The notes below the pieces were generated by a model. The model did not search any database, was not told the DNA's origin, and saw only the letters and a program-made list of their open reading frames with translations. Source: a virus. Taken from it: a DNA stretch of 30,483 nt. The stretch spans positions 1 through 30,483 of the IMG/VR virus record IMGVR_UViG_3300042311_000368, one strand, 5' to 3'. Positions 21,760 to 29,354 of this stretch are shown in pieces (positions within the stretch are counted from its first letter, which is position 1; each line of letters starts with the position of its first letter). The translations under genes and the position numbers were made by a program.

Positions 21760-22613
21760 GGAAATCCTTTACTATCTAAACACTTTATTAACTTTTCGTT
21801 TTCACGCTTTACACTAAGCATCAAAATACGACCACCCAAAGGCTTCGGCGGTGAGCCACGTTCAATATGCCAACCTTTAGAGCCGTCGCCATATTCCTCT
21901 TTATACGTTCCCGTAATACAATGGTGTATTTGTTTAAGCCTAATTTCAGTAGTATCTGCATGCATGTAAAGTATTTCTCTTGAATCATTACGGCAACTAT
22001 TCTCATGAATATGTCCCATACTAAACAAATCAAAACCCTCGTAAGTTTCCAACGCTCTAGTTAGATTAATTGCGCCTTTGGTAACGATACCACCACCGCC
22101 AGAACCGTGAAAGTATTTATGCTTAAAACTTGCTTTTACATTTGTTCGCTGTTTAACCTCGTAAACTATCCAACCGCCGTAACCGCCAACTTGAACGTTG
22201 CCTCCCGTTGTCATGTTTAACAAGTCTACAAACCTTTGCAAAATATCCGTTTCTTGCCACTTAATAATACTCGTTTCATGATTACCATAGCTTATAACAG
22301 TTAACACGCTTACATAAGGCGTAAACCATTCAACAGCCGTTTCAATGATTGAATCTAAATATTTAAAATTATTGTGTTCAGGTAAGATGTCCGATTTATT
22401 GGAACGTTTATCTCCACGACCTTGCATCAAACAAAAAAGATCCCCAGTAATAACAACGGGAATCTCATTTTTTAGGCAGTAGTCCAAATGTTTTTTTAGC
22501 AGCACTCTATCACATTTCGGATTATCCCAATGTAAATCGGAAAGTAAAGCAACTTCATTATATTCACCTGATAAACTAATCTTGTGAACATTCTTACTGA
22601 TTTTTTCTACCAT
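21753..22613 (-). CDS. calcineurin-like metallophosphoesterase
   Basis: All five family motifs are in order: SDLHWD (residues 25-30), GDLF (57-60), GNHE (111-114), HGSG (170-173) and GHIHE (201-205). This is the two-metal calcineurin-like fold that cleaves phosphomono- or diesters; the substrate cannot be told. 286 residues. Phages of this kind carry the gene near lysis genes; roles suggested elsewhere include DNA ends or signal nucleotides. No signal peptide. Two bases after the membrane gene stop. Confidence 0.9.
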   Translation of the reverse strand: MVEKISKNVHKISLSGEYNEVALLSDLHWDNPKCDRVLLKKHLDYCLKNEIPVVITGDLFCLMQGRGDKRSNKSDILPEHNNFKYLDSIIETAVEWFTPYVSVLTVISYGNHETSIIKWQETDILQRFVDLLNMTTGGNVQVGGYGGWIVYEVKQRTNVKASFKHKYFHGSGGGGIVTKGAINLTRALETYEGFDLFSMGHIHENSCRNDSREILYMHADTTEIRLKQIHHCITGTYKEEYGDGSKGWHIERGSPPKPLGGRILMLSVKRENEKLIKCLDSKGFPI

Positions 22614-22614
22614 G

Positions 22615-22848
22615 CTATTCAGCTACTTTCTGACCGTTATAAACAGCTATTCCACCACTAACAGATGCAACAACACTTAAAATAGTTATACCAATTGGCG
22701 CAGTAACAACTCCAGCAGTTAAAATACTTCCAGTAATTAATGCTATAACACTTGCTATTCGACCTACTTTTTTGTTATGGTCAGGAGTTTTCGCATTTAA
22801 GCGTTTAAAAAATCCTTGTTTTGGTTTTTCATTTTCAACTTTCTTCAT
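22615..22848 (-). CDS. putative holin, 77 aa
   Basis: A basic soluble N-terminus (MKKVENEKPKQGFFKRLNAK) is followed by two hydrophobic helices (IASVIALITGSILTAGVVTA and IGITILSVVASVSGGIAVY). Size, two passes and place three genes before the endolysin fit a class II-like holin. No family is certain. Overlaps the upstream gene by 14 bases. Confidence 0.55.
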   Translation of the reverse strand: MKKVENEKPKQGFFKRLNAKTPDHNKKVGRIASVIALITGSILTAGVVTAPIGITILSVVASVSGGIAVYNGQKVAE

Positions 22849-23083
22849 GTTCTACGTTTTTAAGTGTTATTGGTTGCGTTAATATTGCGATTAATAGCGG
22901 TTTATTTTCGTTGTGCTTGCTTGTTATCGGCTTGGTTAACTCTCTGTAAATGTCTATTTTACTATCATTACAAGCTTGCAATTCTAGTTCCAATTTATCT
23001 ACTCTACTATTCGTCATGAATAACCAAACGGAAACCACTCCCAGCCCTCCGTAAGTCTTAAATATTTTAACCGCTTCCATCAT
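22835..23083 (-). CDS. membrane-anchored small protein, possible lysis accessory
   Basis: One N-terminal hydrophobic helix (GGLGVVSVWLFMTN) then a coiled helix (SRVDKLELELQACNDSKIDI). Layout resembles small spanin- or holin-associated membrane proteins, but it has no lipobox. 82 residues from ATG 23083, or 81 from the next ATG. A TACATTTG element lies five bases upstream, so the message would be nearly leaderless. Confidence 0.55.
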   Translation of the reverse strand: MMEAVKIFKTYGGLGVVSVWLFMTNSRVDKLELELQACNDSKIDIYRELTKPITSKHNENKPLLIAILTQPITLKNVEHEES

Positions 23084-23088
23084 CGCAT

Positions 23089-23096
23089 CAAATGTA
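23089..23096 (-). promoter_or_regulatory. possible -7 element TACATTTG of lysis genes
   Basis: Matches TAnnTTTG just before the membrane gene. No clear -33 element. The small palindrome TGTAAC-ATTA-GTTACA lies about 20 bases further upstream, at the end of the 52-aa gene. Confidence 0.4.
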
Positions 23097-23107
23097 ACTA
23101 TTTATTT

Positions 23108-23266
23108 TTATTCTGTAACATTAGTTACATTAAAATCAATAGGTTGTTCATCGTGCCACTCCCAACCGTCAGAATTAACCTTATTTTCTTCGCTTAGAAT
23201 TTCGCCACTTGGTAAACAAACCGTATAACCAAACTCCCACTTTCCATTTTCAAATTTGTAAAACAT
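23108..23266 (-). CDS. hypothetical protein, 52 aa
   Basis: ATG 23266 reads MFYKFENGKWEFGYTVCLPS and continues GEILSEENKVNSDGWEWHDE to TAA 23108. Small beta-rich protein, acidic and Trp-rich, seen unnamed after tail-fibre genes of other Bacteroidetes phages as far as I recall. It follows the 782-aa gene by ten bases. Confidence 0.7.
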   Translation of the reverse strand: MFYKFENGKWEFGYTVCLPSGEILSEENKVNSDGWEWHDEQPIDFNVTNVTE

Positions 23267-23276
23267 ATTTCTAAAA

Positions 23277-25625
23277 TTAAGCGATTACTACTGTGAAACC
23301 TTTACTTGTTGCAATGGATGTTGTGCAAGTTGCAGAACCAGGATTTCGTCTTACGTTAATTGTTTGGCTTCCTACTGCGTTAGCTAATGAAGTAAACAAA
23401 GCATTGATTGCCGTTGCTGACATGTTGCAATCGTCAATTGTAAAACCTCTAGTCATTCCAGTAAGAATCAAAGTTTCCATTGATACCATTGAGAAAAATG
23501 CGTTTGTTGCGTTTGTAATGCCCGCACAGTTTGAAATTATAAAACCTTTACATTTTCTAGCATTGTTTCCTAATCCGTTTATACTTGTGCAAGTTGATGA
23601 AATAGTGATATTAACAACTGATTCAAGATTTACGCAGTTTGCAAACATTGAAACTAAATTAGAAGCTAATGGTAAATTTATATTTCCTATTTGACGTAGT
23701 GATAAATTATTATCAAACATTGACTGGCTAGATGTGCTTGTAGGGGCTAAAACATTTCCTATTTTTGTTAGTAATGAATTTTGAAATAGGTTAAATAAGT
23801 TACCAGTATTTATTGATAATGTAATATTTATAGGGTCATTATTCTCATCCCTTACATTTCCAAAATAATTCACAAATGTAATATTTGTACTTTGTAATTT
23901 TTCAAAAGGAAATTTTAATACTCGTAAATGAATTAATTGAGTAAAATATGTACCACCATCAATAATTGAACCTACATTATAAATTAATAATCTTTGTAAT
24001 TTATTTGATATTCCTTGCTGACTTGGAGAAAATAAAGTCATTGTCGAACAATCAACCGCAACATCCAACCAATTTAACGATCTACCATTATTTATCAATG
24101 TAGCCGTGGTATTTCTATCAATGTATAGTTGTGTTGCGCTTGTCATTGGAATATTTACAACCGCCATCTTGTAATTGAATCCAAACTCATCAACTAAAAC
24201 AGGACTTGACAAAGTTGCATAGTCGTAAACTTTTGTATATAAAGTTCCTGAAGTTGCGCTTTGTGTAGTTCCGTCGCCCCAATTGATGGTGCGTGTCCCC
24301 GTTGTAATTTGAATTGTACAAACATTTTTCTGTGTTTCATAAACAGCAAATAAACCGCTAAATTTTTCGCTACCATTTGTAACTGTATCTAAAGATAACC
24401 AACCCGTAGGACGTACCCACGCATCAGTTGCAGTTACGTTAATCGTATCTACTCCATCGTAAGTTCCCGAATTAATACCGTTTAATTTTACGAATAAATT
24501 TCGTGTTCCGTTTGACTTGACATTACCAACACTTGATCCGTTAATATTAATTAAGCCGTCAGGGGCGGTTATGTTTGCCGTTTCAGTTGCTTGTACGTTT
24601 GTAGTGCTTATAGTTGTTGATGCGCTATCTTTTAAAGTAATTACGCTATTAGGAACAACAACTGTTACCCTGTTTTGATTACCTTGATGGGTTACCGAAC
24701 TAGGTGTAATATCGTTTCCGTTGGCTTTATGTAAACGAATATCTAAAGAATCTTCTGCATGAATAGAAAATGGATTTGCAAGGTTTACAGTAATATCGTT
24801 ATTTTGAATTATGTATTCTGTTGTGTTTCCTGATGGTGTCGAAACATTTGCTATTGTACCGTCATGCTCTTTTTTGATATGTACTATTCCATCGGGTGCA
24901 GAAATATTAGGATTGTCAGTTGTTACAATTGCGGTGTTTACGATTTCATTAAGCGAATTAATTACGTTGGCTTCGACTTCGCTAGGCGGGCACGGCTCTA
25001 ATTCTACAACCGCTGTAACTTCAATATTACTAGGACTTATAGTGGTGCCTAAAAAGTTATCATTTTGGTCGTAAACATTTACCGTAATATCATCACTTGT
25101 ATAGGTATCACCACTTGCAATCATTTTTACAAATGATTCATCTGAATTTTGGAAAGTAGCGTTTTCGCAAGTTGGTGGCGGTGGCATTTCACCCCCTAAT
25201 GGAATTTCACAAAGTCCAATCTTTTCAACTTGTAAACGTACACGTAAAACCCAACCGCCTACATAGTCTAACAAATCGTTATTTATCGGTGTTTGTGTTG
25301 CCGTTCCTACTATCTCAATGTCATCTTGTCCCTCTTCTAACCATAACACTAAATCGTTTAATATTTGGTTAGTGTCTGACACTACATAGTTGACATTTGT
25401 ACGGTCTTTCTGTAACCTATCGACGCAATAAATTTCAACTTCAAATTCATTCACATTTGTGATTGTATCACTTGCCAGGGGAACTACATACAAAAACGGA
25501 TACGCTTCATTTAAAGTAGCTAAATTCTGCATTTGCTCTTTGAACTCAAAATCGAATCTGTTAATTTGCAAATGGTCGTCGGCAAATGTCTTTATAACGT
25601 TGACTGCTTGTAAATAACTAATCAT
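23277..25625 (-). CDS. tail-terminator-like domain fused to PKD-like and leucine-rich-repeat receptor-binding domains
   Basis: 782 residues with clear modules. Residues 1-145 (QINRFDFEFKEQMQNLATL, YPFLYVVPLAS, DDIEIVGTA) look like the tail completion/terminator protein found after head-tail connectors. A Pro linker (GEMPPPPTC) leads to beta-sandwich repeats (150-410; NITAPDGLININGSSVGNV and an earlier PDGIVHIK copy). INWGDGTTQ at 447-455 is the PKD-type signature. From about 530 to the end, short repeats (LTKIGNV, LRQIGNI, LESVVNI, METLILTG) match BspA-like leucine-rich repeats used in binding surfaces. Likely a structural protein with host-binding role; coupled to the upstream connector by ATGA. 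Confidence 0.7.
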   Translation of the reverse strand: MISYLQAVNVIKTFADDHLQINRFDFEFKEQMQNLATLNEAYPFLYVVPLASDTITNVNEFEVEIYCVDRLQKDRTNVNYVVSDTNQILNDLVLWLEEGQDDIEIVGTATQTPINNDLLDYVGGWVLRVRLQVEKIGLCEIPLGGEMPPPPTCENATFQNSDESFVKMIASGDTYTSDDITVNVYDQNDNFLGTTISPSNIEVTAVVELEPCPPSEVEANVINSLNEIVNTAIVTTDNPNISAPDGIVHIKKEHDGTIANVSTPSGNTTEYIIQNNDITVNLANPFSIHAEDSLDIRLHKANGNDITPSSVTHQGNQNRVTVVVPNSVITLKDSASTTISTTNVQATETANITAPDGLININGSSVGNVKSNGTRNLFVKLNGINSGTYDGVDTINVTATDAWVRPTGWLSLDTVTNGSEKFSGLFAVYETQKNVCTIQITTGTRTINWGDGTTQSATSGTLYTKVYDYATLSSPVLVDEFGFNYKMAVVNIPMTSATQLYIDRNTTATLINNGRSLNWLDVAVDCSTMTLFSPSQQGISNKLQRLLIYNVGSIIDGGTYFTQLIHLRVLKFPFEKLQSTNITFVNYFGNVRDENNDPINITLSINTGNLFNLFQNSLLTKIGNVLAPTSTSSQSMFDNNLSLRQIGNINLPLASNLVSMFANCVNLESVVNITISSTCTSINGLGNNARKCKGFIISNCAGITNATNAFFSMVSMETLILTGMTRGFTIDDCNMSATAINALFTSLANAVGSQTINVRRNPGSATCTTSIATSKGFTVVIA

Positions 25626-26125
25626 ATAAACATTGTATCAGTGTTAAAATTATCATCGTTCTGTGGCGCTAATTCTGAATCTCTATTTAATTGGCTTGTG
25701 AACTGTGGAAACAAGTCTCTATTTGACTTCAAATATTTTCTTGTAATCATTTCAAAGAACTCCGCTTTTTGTTCGTAGTGTCGCATCACAAACGTTGTTT
25801 CCGATTGTTCTACACTTTCGGAGTTGTCACCGTTTTGCTTTTGAAGTCCTTTGTTTTTTAGTTGGTATGTAAGACCTAGAACGCAGTCAACAGTCGCACG
25901 CCACGCCACAGCGGGTTTAATCTTTTCAACTAATATTTCTTCATCACTCGTTAATGTTTGTGCGTTGTAAGCGGTCAATAAGTGATTGAAAAAGTAAGTA
26001 CCTAGTATCGACTGCATCCAACCGCTTGCGCTAGGCTCGATAAACGGCATCACATCGGTGGCACTAACGTTTTGAGTTATCGGTGTTTTTTGCTTTAAGT
26101 AATTTTCTGTAACGAAATAAATCAT
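25622..26125 (-). CDS. head-tail connector protein, DUF6712-like
   Basis: Begins MIYFVTENYLKQKTPITQNV, then DVMPFIEPSASGWMQSILG: the layout of DUF6712/neck connector proteins that bridge portal and tail. Helical, 167 residues, ending in a flexible Asn/Asp tail. It directly follows the portal (four-base overlap) and precedes the tail-terminator-like gene, the usual order for such adaptors. Confidence 0.75.
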   Translation of the reverse strand: MIYFVTENYLKQKTPITQNVSATDVMPFIEPSASGWMQSILGTYFFNHLLTAYNAQTLTSDEEILVEKIKPAVAWRATVDCVLGLTYQLKNKGLQKQNGDNSESVEQSETTFVMRHYEQKAEFFEMITRKYLKSNRDLFPQFTSQLNRDSELAPQNDDNFNTDTMFI

Positions 26126-27450
26126 ATCATAGGTGTTTCGGGATTGTTACTTGGTGCGCTTGGGTTTGCAAGTTTATCACCGTCGGGAACGTCTGCAAGT
26201 CCAGCAATACGTCTAATTTCATTGATTGTAAGGTTATCAAGTACTTTATTTGCAAGTAAAGGCGACATAGCATTAAGTAATTCACCCGTTTTATTGATTT
26301 TACTTTCTTCACCCCCAACAATTTCTTCACCGATAATCTTGAATCCAGTAATATTGAAAGTTCCGTTAACGTTTGCGATTTGTAAAAGTTCGTTATACAT
26401 ATTTTCCAATTGTCTACGCATCGGAAATACTACGTTTTTCTCAAAAATAGCGTAACTCATTTCAAGCTCTTGAGCGTTACCCAAAGAACCCGCAACCTTT
26501 ACGCCCATTATCGACGGGTTAATTTTGTGAGCAAAACAAATGTTATCTTTCAACTCCTTACTTGTACCCTCAAAAAGTTTATCATTGTTTTGTGCGCTTG
26601 GAGTAACTACTTCGGGCGTGTTTTCCATACCGTCGCCCGTTAAAACGAATACTTTTCCAGCGTTTTTCGCGCCTTTGTTATTCATCAAACCGTCTTTGAA
26701 ATCTTCGACCTCTTTTTTAGAACCGAATCGCTTAGGGCGTCTAATTATAAGGCTAGGAAAAATTGAGTTTTGTAGGTTTGATTTGTGAAAATAACTTTGT
26801 TCACCATCTAGGTAGCACCAATTTAACGCACTTGAATAAGTAGGTATAGGATAGATGTCTTGACCCGCGCCAACTTCGCCAAATGTGTAAAGCATTTCTT
26901 TATACTTTCCTACTTTAGCGGGGTGATACGCTTCTAAAAATCTGCGCTCTTTTCCCGTTGACCAATCGCTAGAATATTCATAGTTGCCGTCAAAGCGATA
27001 ACGAATAGAAGCGGGTTGTAATCTTTCCATGAAAAGGAATTTACCGCTATCTGAATAGTGCAAAAGAAAATGTACACGTGCGTGCATCTTATAATCCCGC
27101 GCAACCGTTTCTAAATTTCTATCAACTTTATTCATCCTGGACCATACGCCAAACGCTACCTTGTCTTTTCCGTCGCTCAATCCCTCAACTGTAAAACCAC
27201 CACCGATAACAGCCATTACTGTAAAGTCAATAACCGCTCCGTGAATAGGCGATGTGTAATACATTTGATCTAGCACACTTGGGAATAAGTTATCTTGACC
27301 AAAGTAAATAACGCCCGCTTTGTGTACTTGCGATTGAATAAAAGGTAATGATAAGTTACCGTCGCCAATTTGCCCAAACGGAGTACTGTATGCTTGTTGC
27401 TCCGTCCTTACGACTGAATTTCTACTAAAATTTATACCTAGTATTTTCAT
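26122..27450 (-). CDS. portal protein
   Basis: Dodecameric vertex through which DNA enters and leaves. 442 residues, normal for the family. Visible: an N-terminal part with FGQDNLFPSVLDQMYYTSPI, a stem/wing part (LQNSIFPSLIIRRPKRFGSK) and a C-terminal helical part with FAHKINPSIMGVKVAGSLGN then AQELEMSYAIFEKNVVFPMR, typical of PBSX/HK97-group portals. A Pro/Asn-rich tail ends the protein. Gene order differs from the common terminase-portal pair: here the portal follows the capsid genes. Confidence 0.85.
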   Translation of the reverse strand: MKILGINFSRNSVVRTEQQAYSTPFGQIGDGNLSLPFIQSQVHKAGVIYFGQDNLFPSVLDQMYYTSPIHGAVIDFTVMAVIGGGFTVEGLSDGKDKVAFGVWSRMNKVDRNLETVARDYKMHARVHFLLHYSDSGKFLFMERLQPASIRYRFDGNYEYSSDWSTGKERRFLEAYHPAKVGKYKEMLYTFGEVGAGQDIYPIPTYSSALNWCYLDGEQSYFHKSNLQNSIFPSLIIRRPKRFGSKKEVEDFKDGLMNNKGAKNAGKVFVLTGDGMENTPEVVTPSAQNNDKLFEGTSKELKDNICFAHKINPSIMGVKVAGSLGNAQELEMSYAIFEKNVVFPMRRQLENMYNELLQIANVNGTFNITGFKIIGEEIVGGEESKINKTGELLNAMSPLLANKVLDNLTINEIRRIAGLADVPDGDKLANPSAPSNNPETPMI

Positions 27451-27779
27451 AAATAAATGTTTGTGTTTGCATCCTCATCGGAGTGAATAATCATGATACC
27501 TGTTTCTATAATACGACCCGTTGTTTCTGCTATCGTTTCGGGGTCAGGTAATATACTTTCATAGACTGTATAGGTATATTGACCTTTGACATAGTCTAAT
27601 TGCATTGTGAATAAGTTATAACGCTCAGGGTATCCGCTAATATCTTCAAAGTTTACAAACGTTTCTGTTTTATTAATCTCGTTAACAAAATGAAACAAGT
27701 AATAAGGCGCGGATAACAAAGAACTTTCTTTTAAAGTCAATGCTATGTTTGTGGAAATATTCTTTTCTAAATAAATCAT
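27447..27779 (-). CDS. virion-associated small protein, 110 aa
   Basis: Start set at ATG 27779 (MIYLEKNISTNIALTLKESS); the frame is open further upstream but that would run through a terminator hairpin. Beta-rich; GQYTYTVYESILPDPETIAE is a typical phrase of a small unnamed protein in Bacteroidetes phage structural blocks. It overlaps the portal start by four bases. Role likely structural. Confidence 0.65.
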   Translation of the reverse strand: MIYLEKNISTNIALTLKESSLLSAPYYLFHFVNEINKTETFVNFEDISGYPERYNLFTMQLDYVKGQYTYTVYESILPDPETIAETTGRIIETGIMIIHSDEDANTNIYL

Positions 27780-27793
27780 GTAAATAATAGGAC

Positions 27794-27825
27794 ACAAAAA
27801 AAGGCTGTCCAAATTGAACAACCTT
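27794..27825 (-). terminator. intrinsic terminator after the probable major tail protein
   Basis: Minus strand: AAGGTTGTTC, five-base loop, GGACAGCCTT, then a T-run. Ten pairs with two G-U. Reads through would feed the portal genes at lower level. Confidence 0.85.
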
Positions 27826-27848
27826 AATTTATTAGTAGTAGTTAAAAT

Positions 27849-28364
27849 TTAGAATAATCCAAATAATCCAGCAACAACTGCTTTCTCAATTTCGTATGCA
27901 AGTTGGTCATTTTCTCCAACCAATACAACGGAATATTTTGAACCGTCTGCACGCTCTTGACCTGACCCCTCACCAACTGATTGAAGTTGTACATTTGGGA
28001 AGAACCAATATAATCCGTTTGCATCTTTACAGATTGCATAAAGGTATCTTTGACCCGCGCCCAAAATATTCAATTTGCGAGATTTATCAGCGTCACGTCT
28101 GTGCAACATTGCTGTGATTGTAGCGGTAACAACAACCGACCCGTTTACGAAATCGTTTTGCTCATCCTCTACATAGTTTGATGTTTTTCTTTTTACGGCA
28201 ATTTCAATAGGCTCGTTGTCTACTGTCATTGCTGTGATTTTCCAAGTAGGAAGTGAAACGGTTTGTGCAGAAATATCTGCCATGTCACCCACCAAAATTT
28301 GATGAAGTCCTCCGCTATTTCTTTCACAACCTAACTCAATTCCCTCTAATGCTTCGCAAGCCAT
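27849..28364 (-). CDS. probable major tail protein, 171 aa
   Basis: Start ATG 28364 (MACEALEGIELGCERNSGGL). Beta-rich with a short helix at the end. It lies between two strong intrinsic terminators, directly after the major capsid protein, an arrangement that isolates very highly expressed genes; the other abundant virion protein is the tail tube subunit, hence the call. No diagnostic motif, so a minor capsid or decoration protein is the alternative. Confidence 0.5.
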   Translation of the reverse strand: MACEALEGIELGCERNSGGLHQILVGDMADISAQTVSLPTWKITAMTVDNEPIEIAVKRKTSNYVEDEQNDFVNGSVVVTATITAMLHRRDADKSRKLNILGAGQRYLYAICKDANGLYWFFPNVQLQSVGEGSGQERADGSKYSVVLVGENDQLAYEIEKAVVAGLFGLF

Positions 28365-28386
28365 AGTATGTATTTTTAAATGTGAA

Positions 28387-28411
28387 TAAAAAGGGGGCAA
28401 TTAAACCCCCC
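28387..28411 (-). terminator. intrinsic terminator after the major capsid gene
   Basis: Minus strand: GGGGG, loop TTTAATTG, CCCCC, then TTTTT, starting 10 bases after the stop codon. A very GC-rich stem for this genome. Confidence 0.85.
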
Positions 28412-28420
28412 TCGTTAATG

Positions 28421-29353
28421 TTAGGCGATTTTGTAAGTTACCCATTCAGCATCGTTCAAGTAGTTAAAACCTACTTTGAAGTCAGAAATAACACGGATTT
28501 TTCTATCTCCAGTTGTTTCTTTCATGTTGATTGTAGTGATGTCGCTTGGGTCTGAAACCAAATCCGCAAGGAAAATGTAGTTAGACTGTAAAGACAAAGT
28601 CATAGTTGAATCAGACATTCCCTCTCCAATTGTCAACTCATAACCCAAGAAAGTTAATGGAGCATCTTTAGTAGTGTATGCTTCAGCTGATTGTGTAGCA
28701 ACTGCCAAACGGTAAGCATCTGCAACGTTTGAAGCGATAAACCATTTAACTTCAGATTTACGGTTTCTCAATGCTTTTGGAATTTGATTGTAAACCAAAG
28801 TCAATTGAGCGATAACATTCGAAGCTGTGATATTCGTACCCGCAATTTTTTGAGCAACTGGAATATCCGCACCTGACAATTGTTTTTCTAAACCATCGCA
28901 AAGGTCTAAGTAAGTATCAGTTTCTCCAGCGGTGTCACCTTGCCATGTAAGGTATTCCAATTGGTCAGCAACTGTTCTACCTAATTGATCGTAGAAATGC
29001 GTAGCGAAATCAGCTGGCATAAAATCACCGTTTGAACCTTTGTTCATCCAATCAGCTAAGAATGATTGCTCAATCTCAAATTGACAAACTTCTGTGTTCA
29101 AAGCGATTTTACAAACATCCATTGTTTTTGCTGACAATGTAGAATCGTTCGCAACGAAATCACAATCTGCTTCGGTTAATAGTGTACCGAAATCTAAAGA
29201 AGCGATTTTAGTTGATTCTTTGATTCCAAGTAATTGACGAAATTGTGCGCTTGAACGGTTAGACAATAACGCTTTCGTGTAAAACTCTTTTGGGTTAACT
29301 TGCAATAACGCATTGTTTGTTACGTCCATTGCAAAATGTACTTTTCTGCTCAT
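28421..29353 (-). CDS. major capsid protein (HK97 fold)
   Basis: 310 residues. N-arm-like start (MSRKVHFAMDVTNNALLQVN), a spine-helix region (DFATHFYDQLGRTVADQLEY) and a P/A-domain end (VISDFKVGFNYLNDAEWV) fit the HK97 fold of Bacteroidetes phage capsids. Directly follows the protease/scaffold gene by one base and is followed by a strong terminator, as expected for the most abundant virion protein. Confidence 0.85.
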   Translation of the reverse strand: MSRKVHFAMDVTNNALLQVNPKEFYTKALLSNRSSAQFRQLLGIKESTKIASLDFGTLLTEADCDFVANDSTLSAKTMDVCKIALNTEVCQFEIEQSFLADWMNKGSNGDFMPADFATHFYDQLGRTVADQLEYLTWQGDTAGETDTYLDLCDGLEKQLSGADIPVAQKIAGTNITASNVIAQLTLVYNQIPKALRNRKSEVKWFIASNVADAYRLAVATQSAEAYTTKDAPLTFLGYELTIGEGMSDSTMTLSLQSNYIFLADLVSDPSDITTINMKETTGDRKIRVISDFKVGFNYLNDAEWVTYKIA

Positions 29354-29354
29354 G

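Noticed and set aside
23293-23694. Open plus-strand frame of 133 codons
   Set aside because: Antisense to the leucine-rich-repeat part of the 782-aa gene; no promoter or plus-strand neighbours.
27780-27821. Longer start of the gene before the portal
   Set aside because: Would begin inside the terminator hairpin; ATG 27779 follows directly after it.
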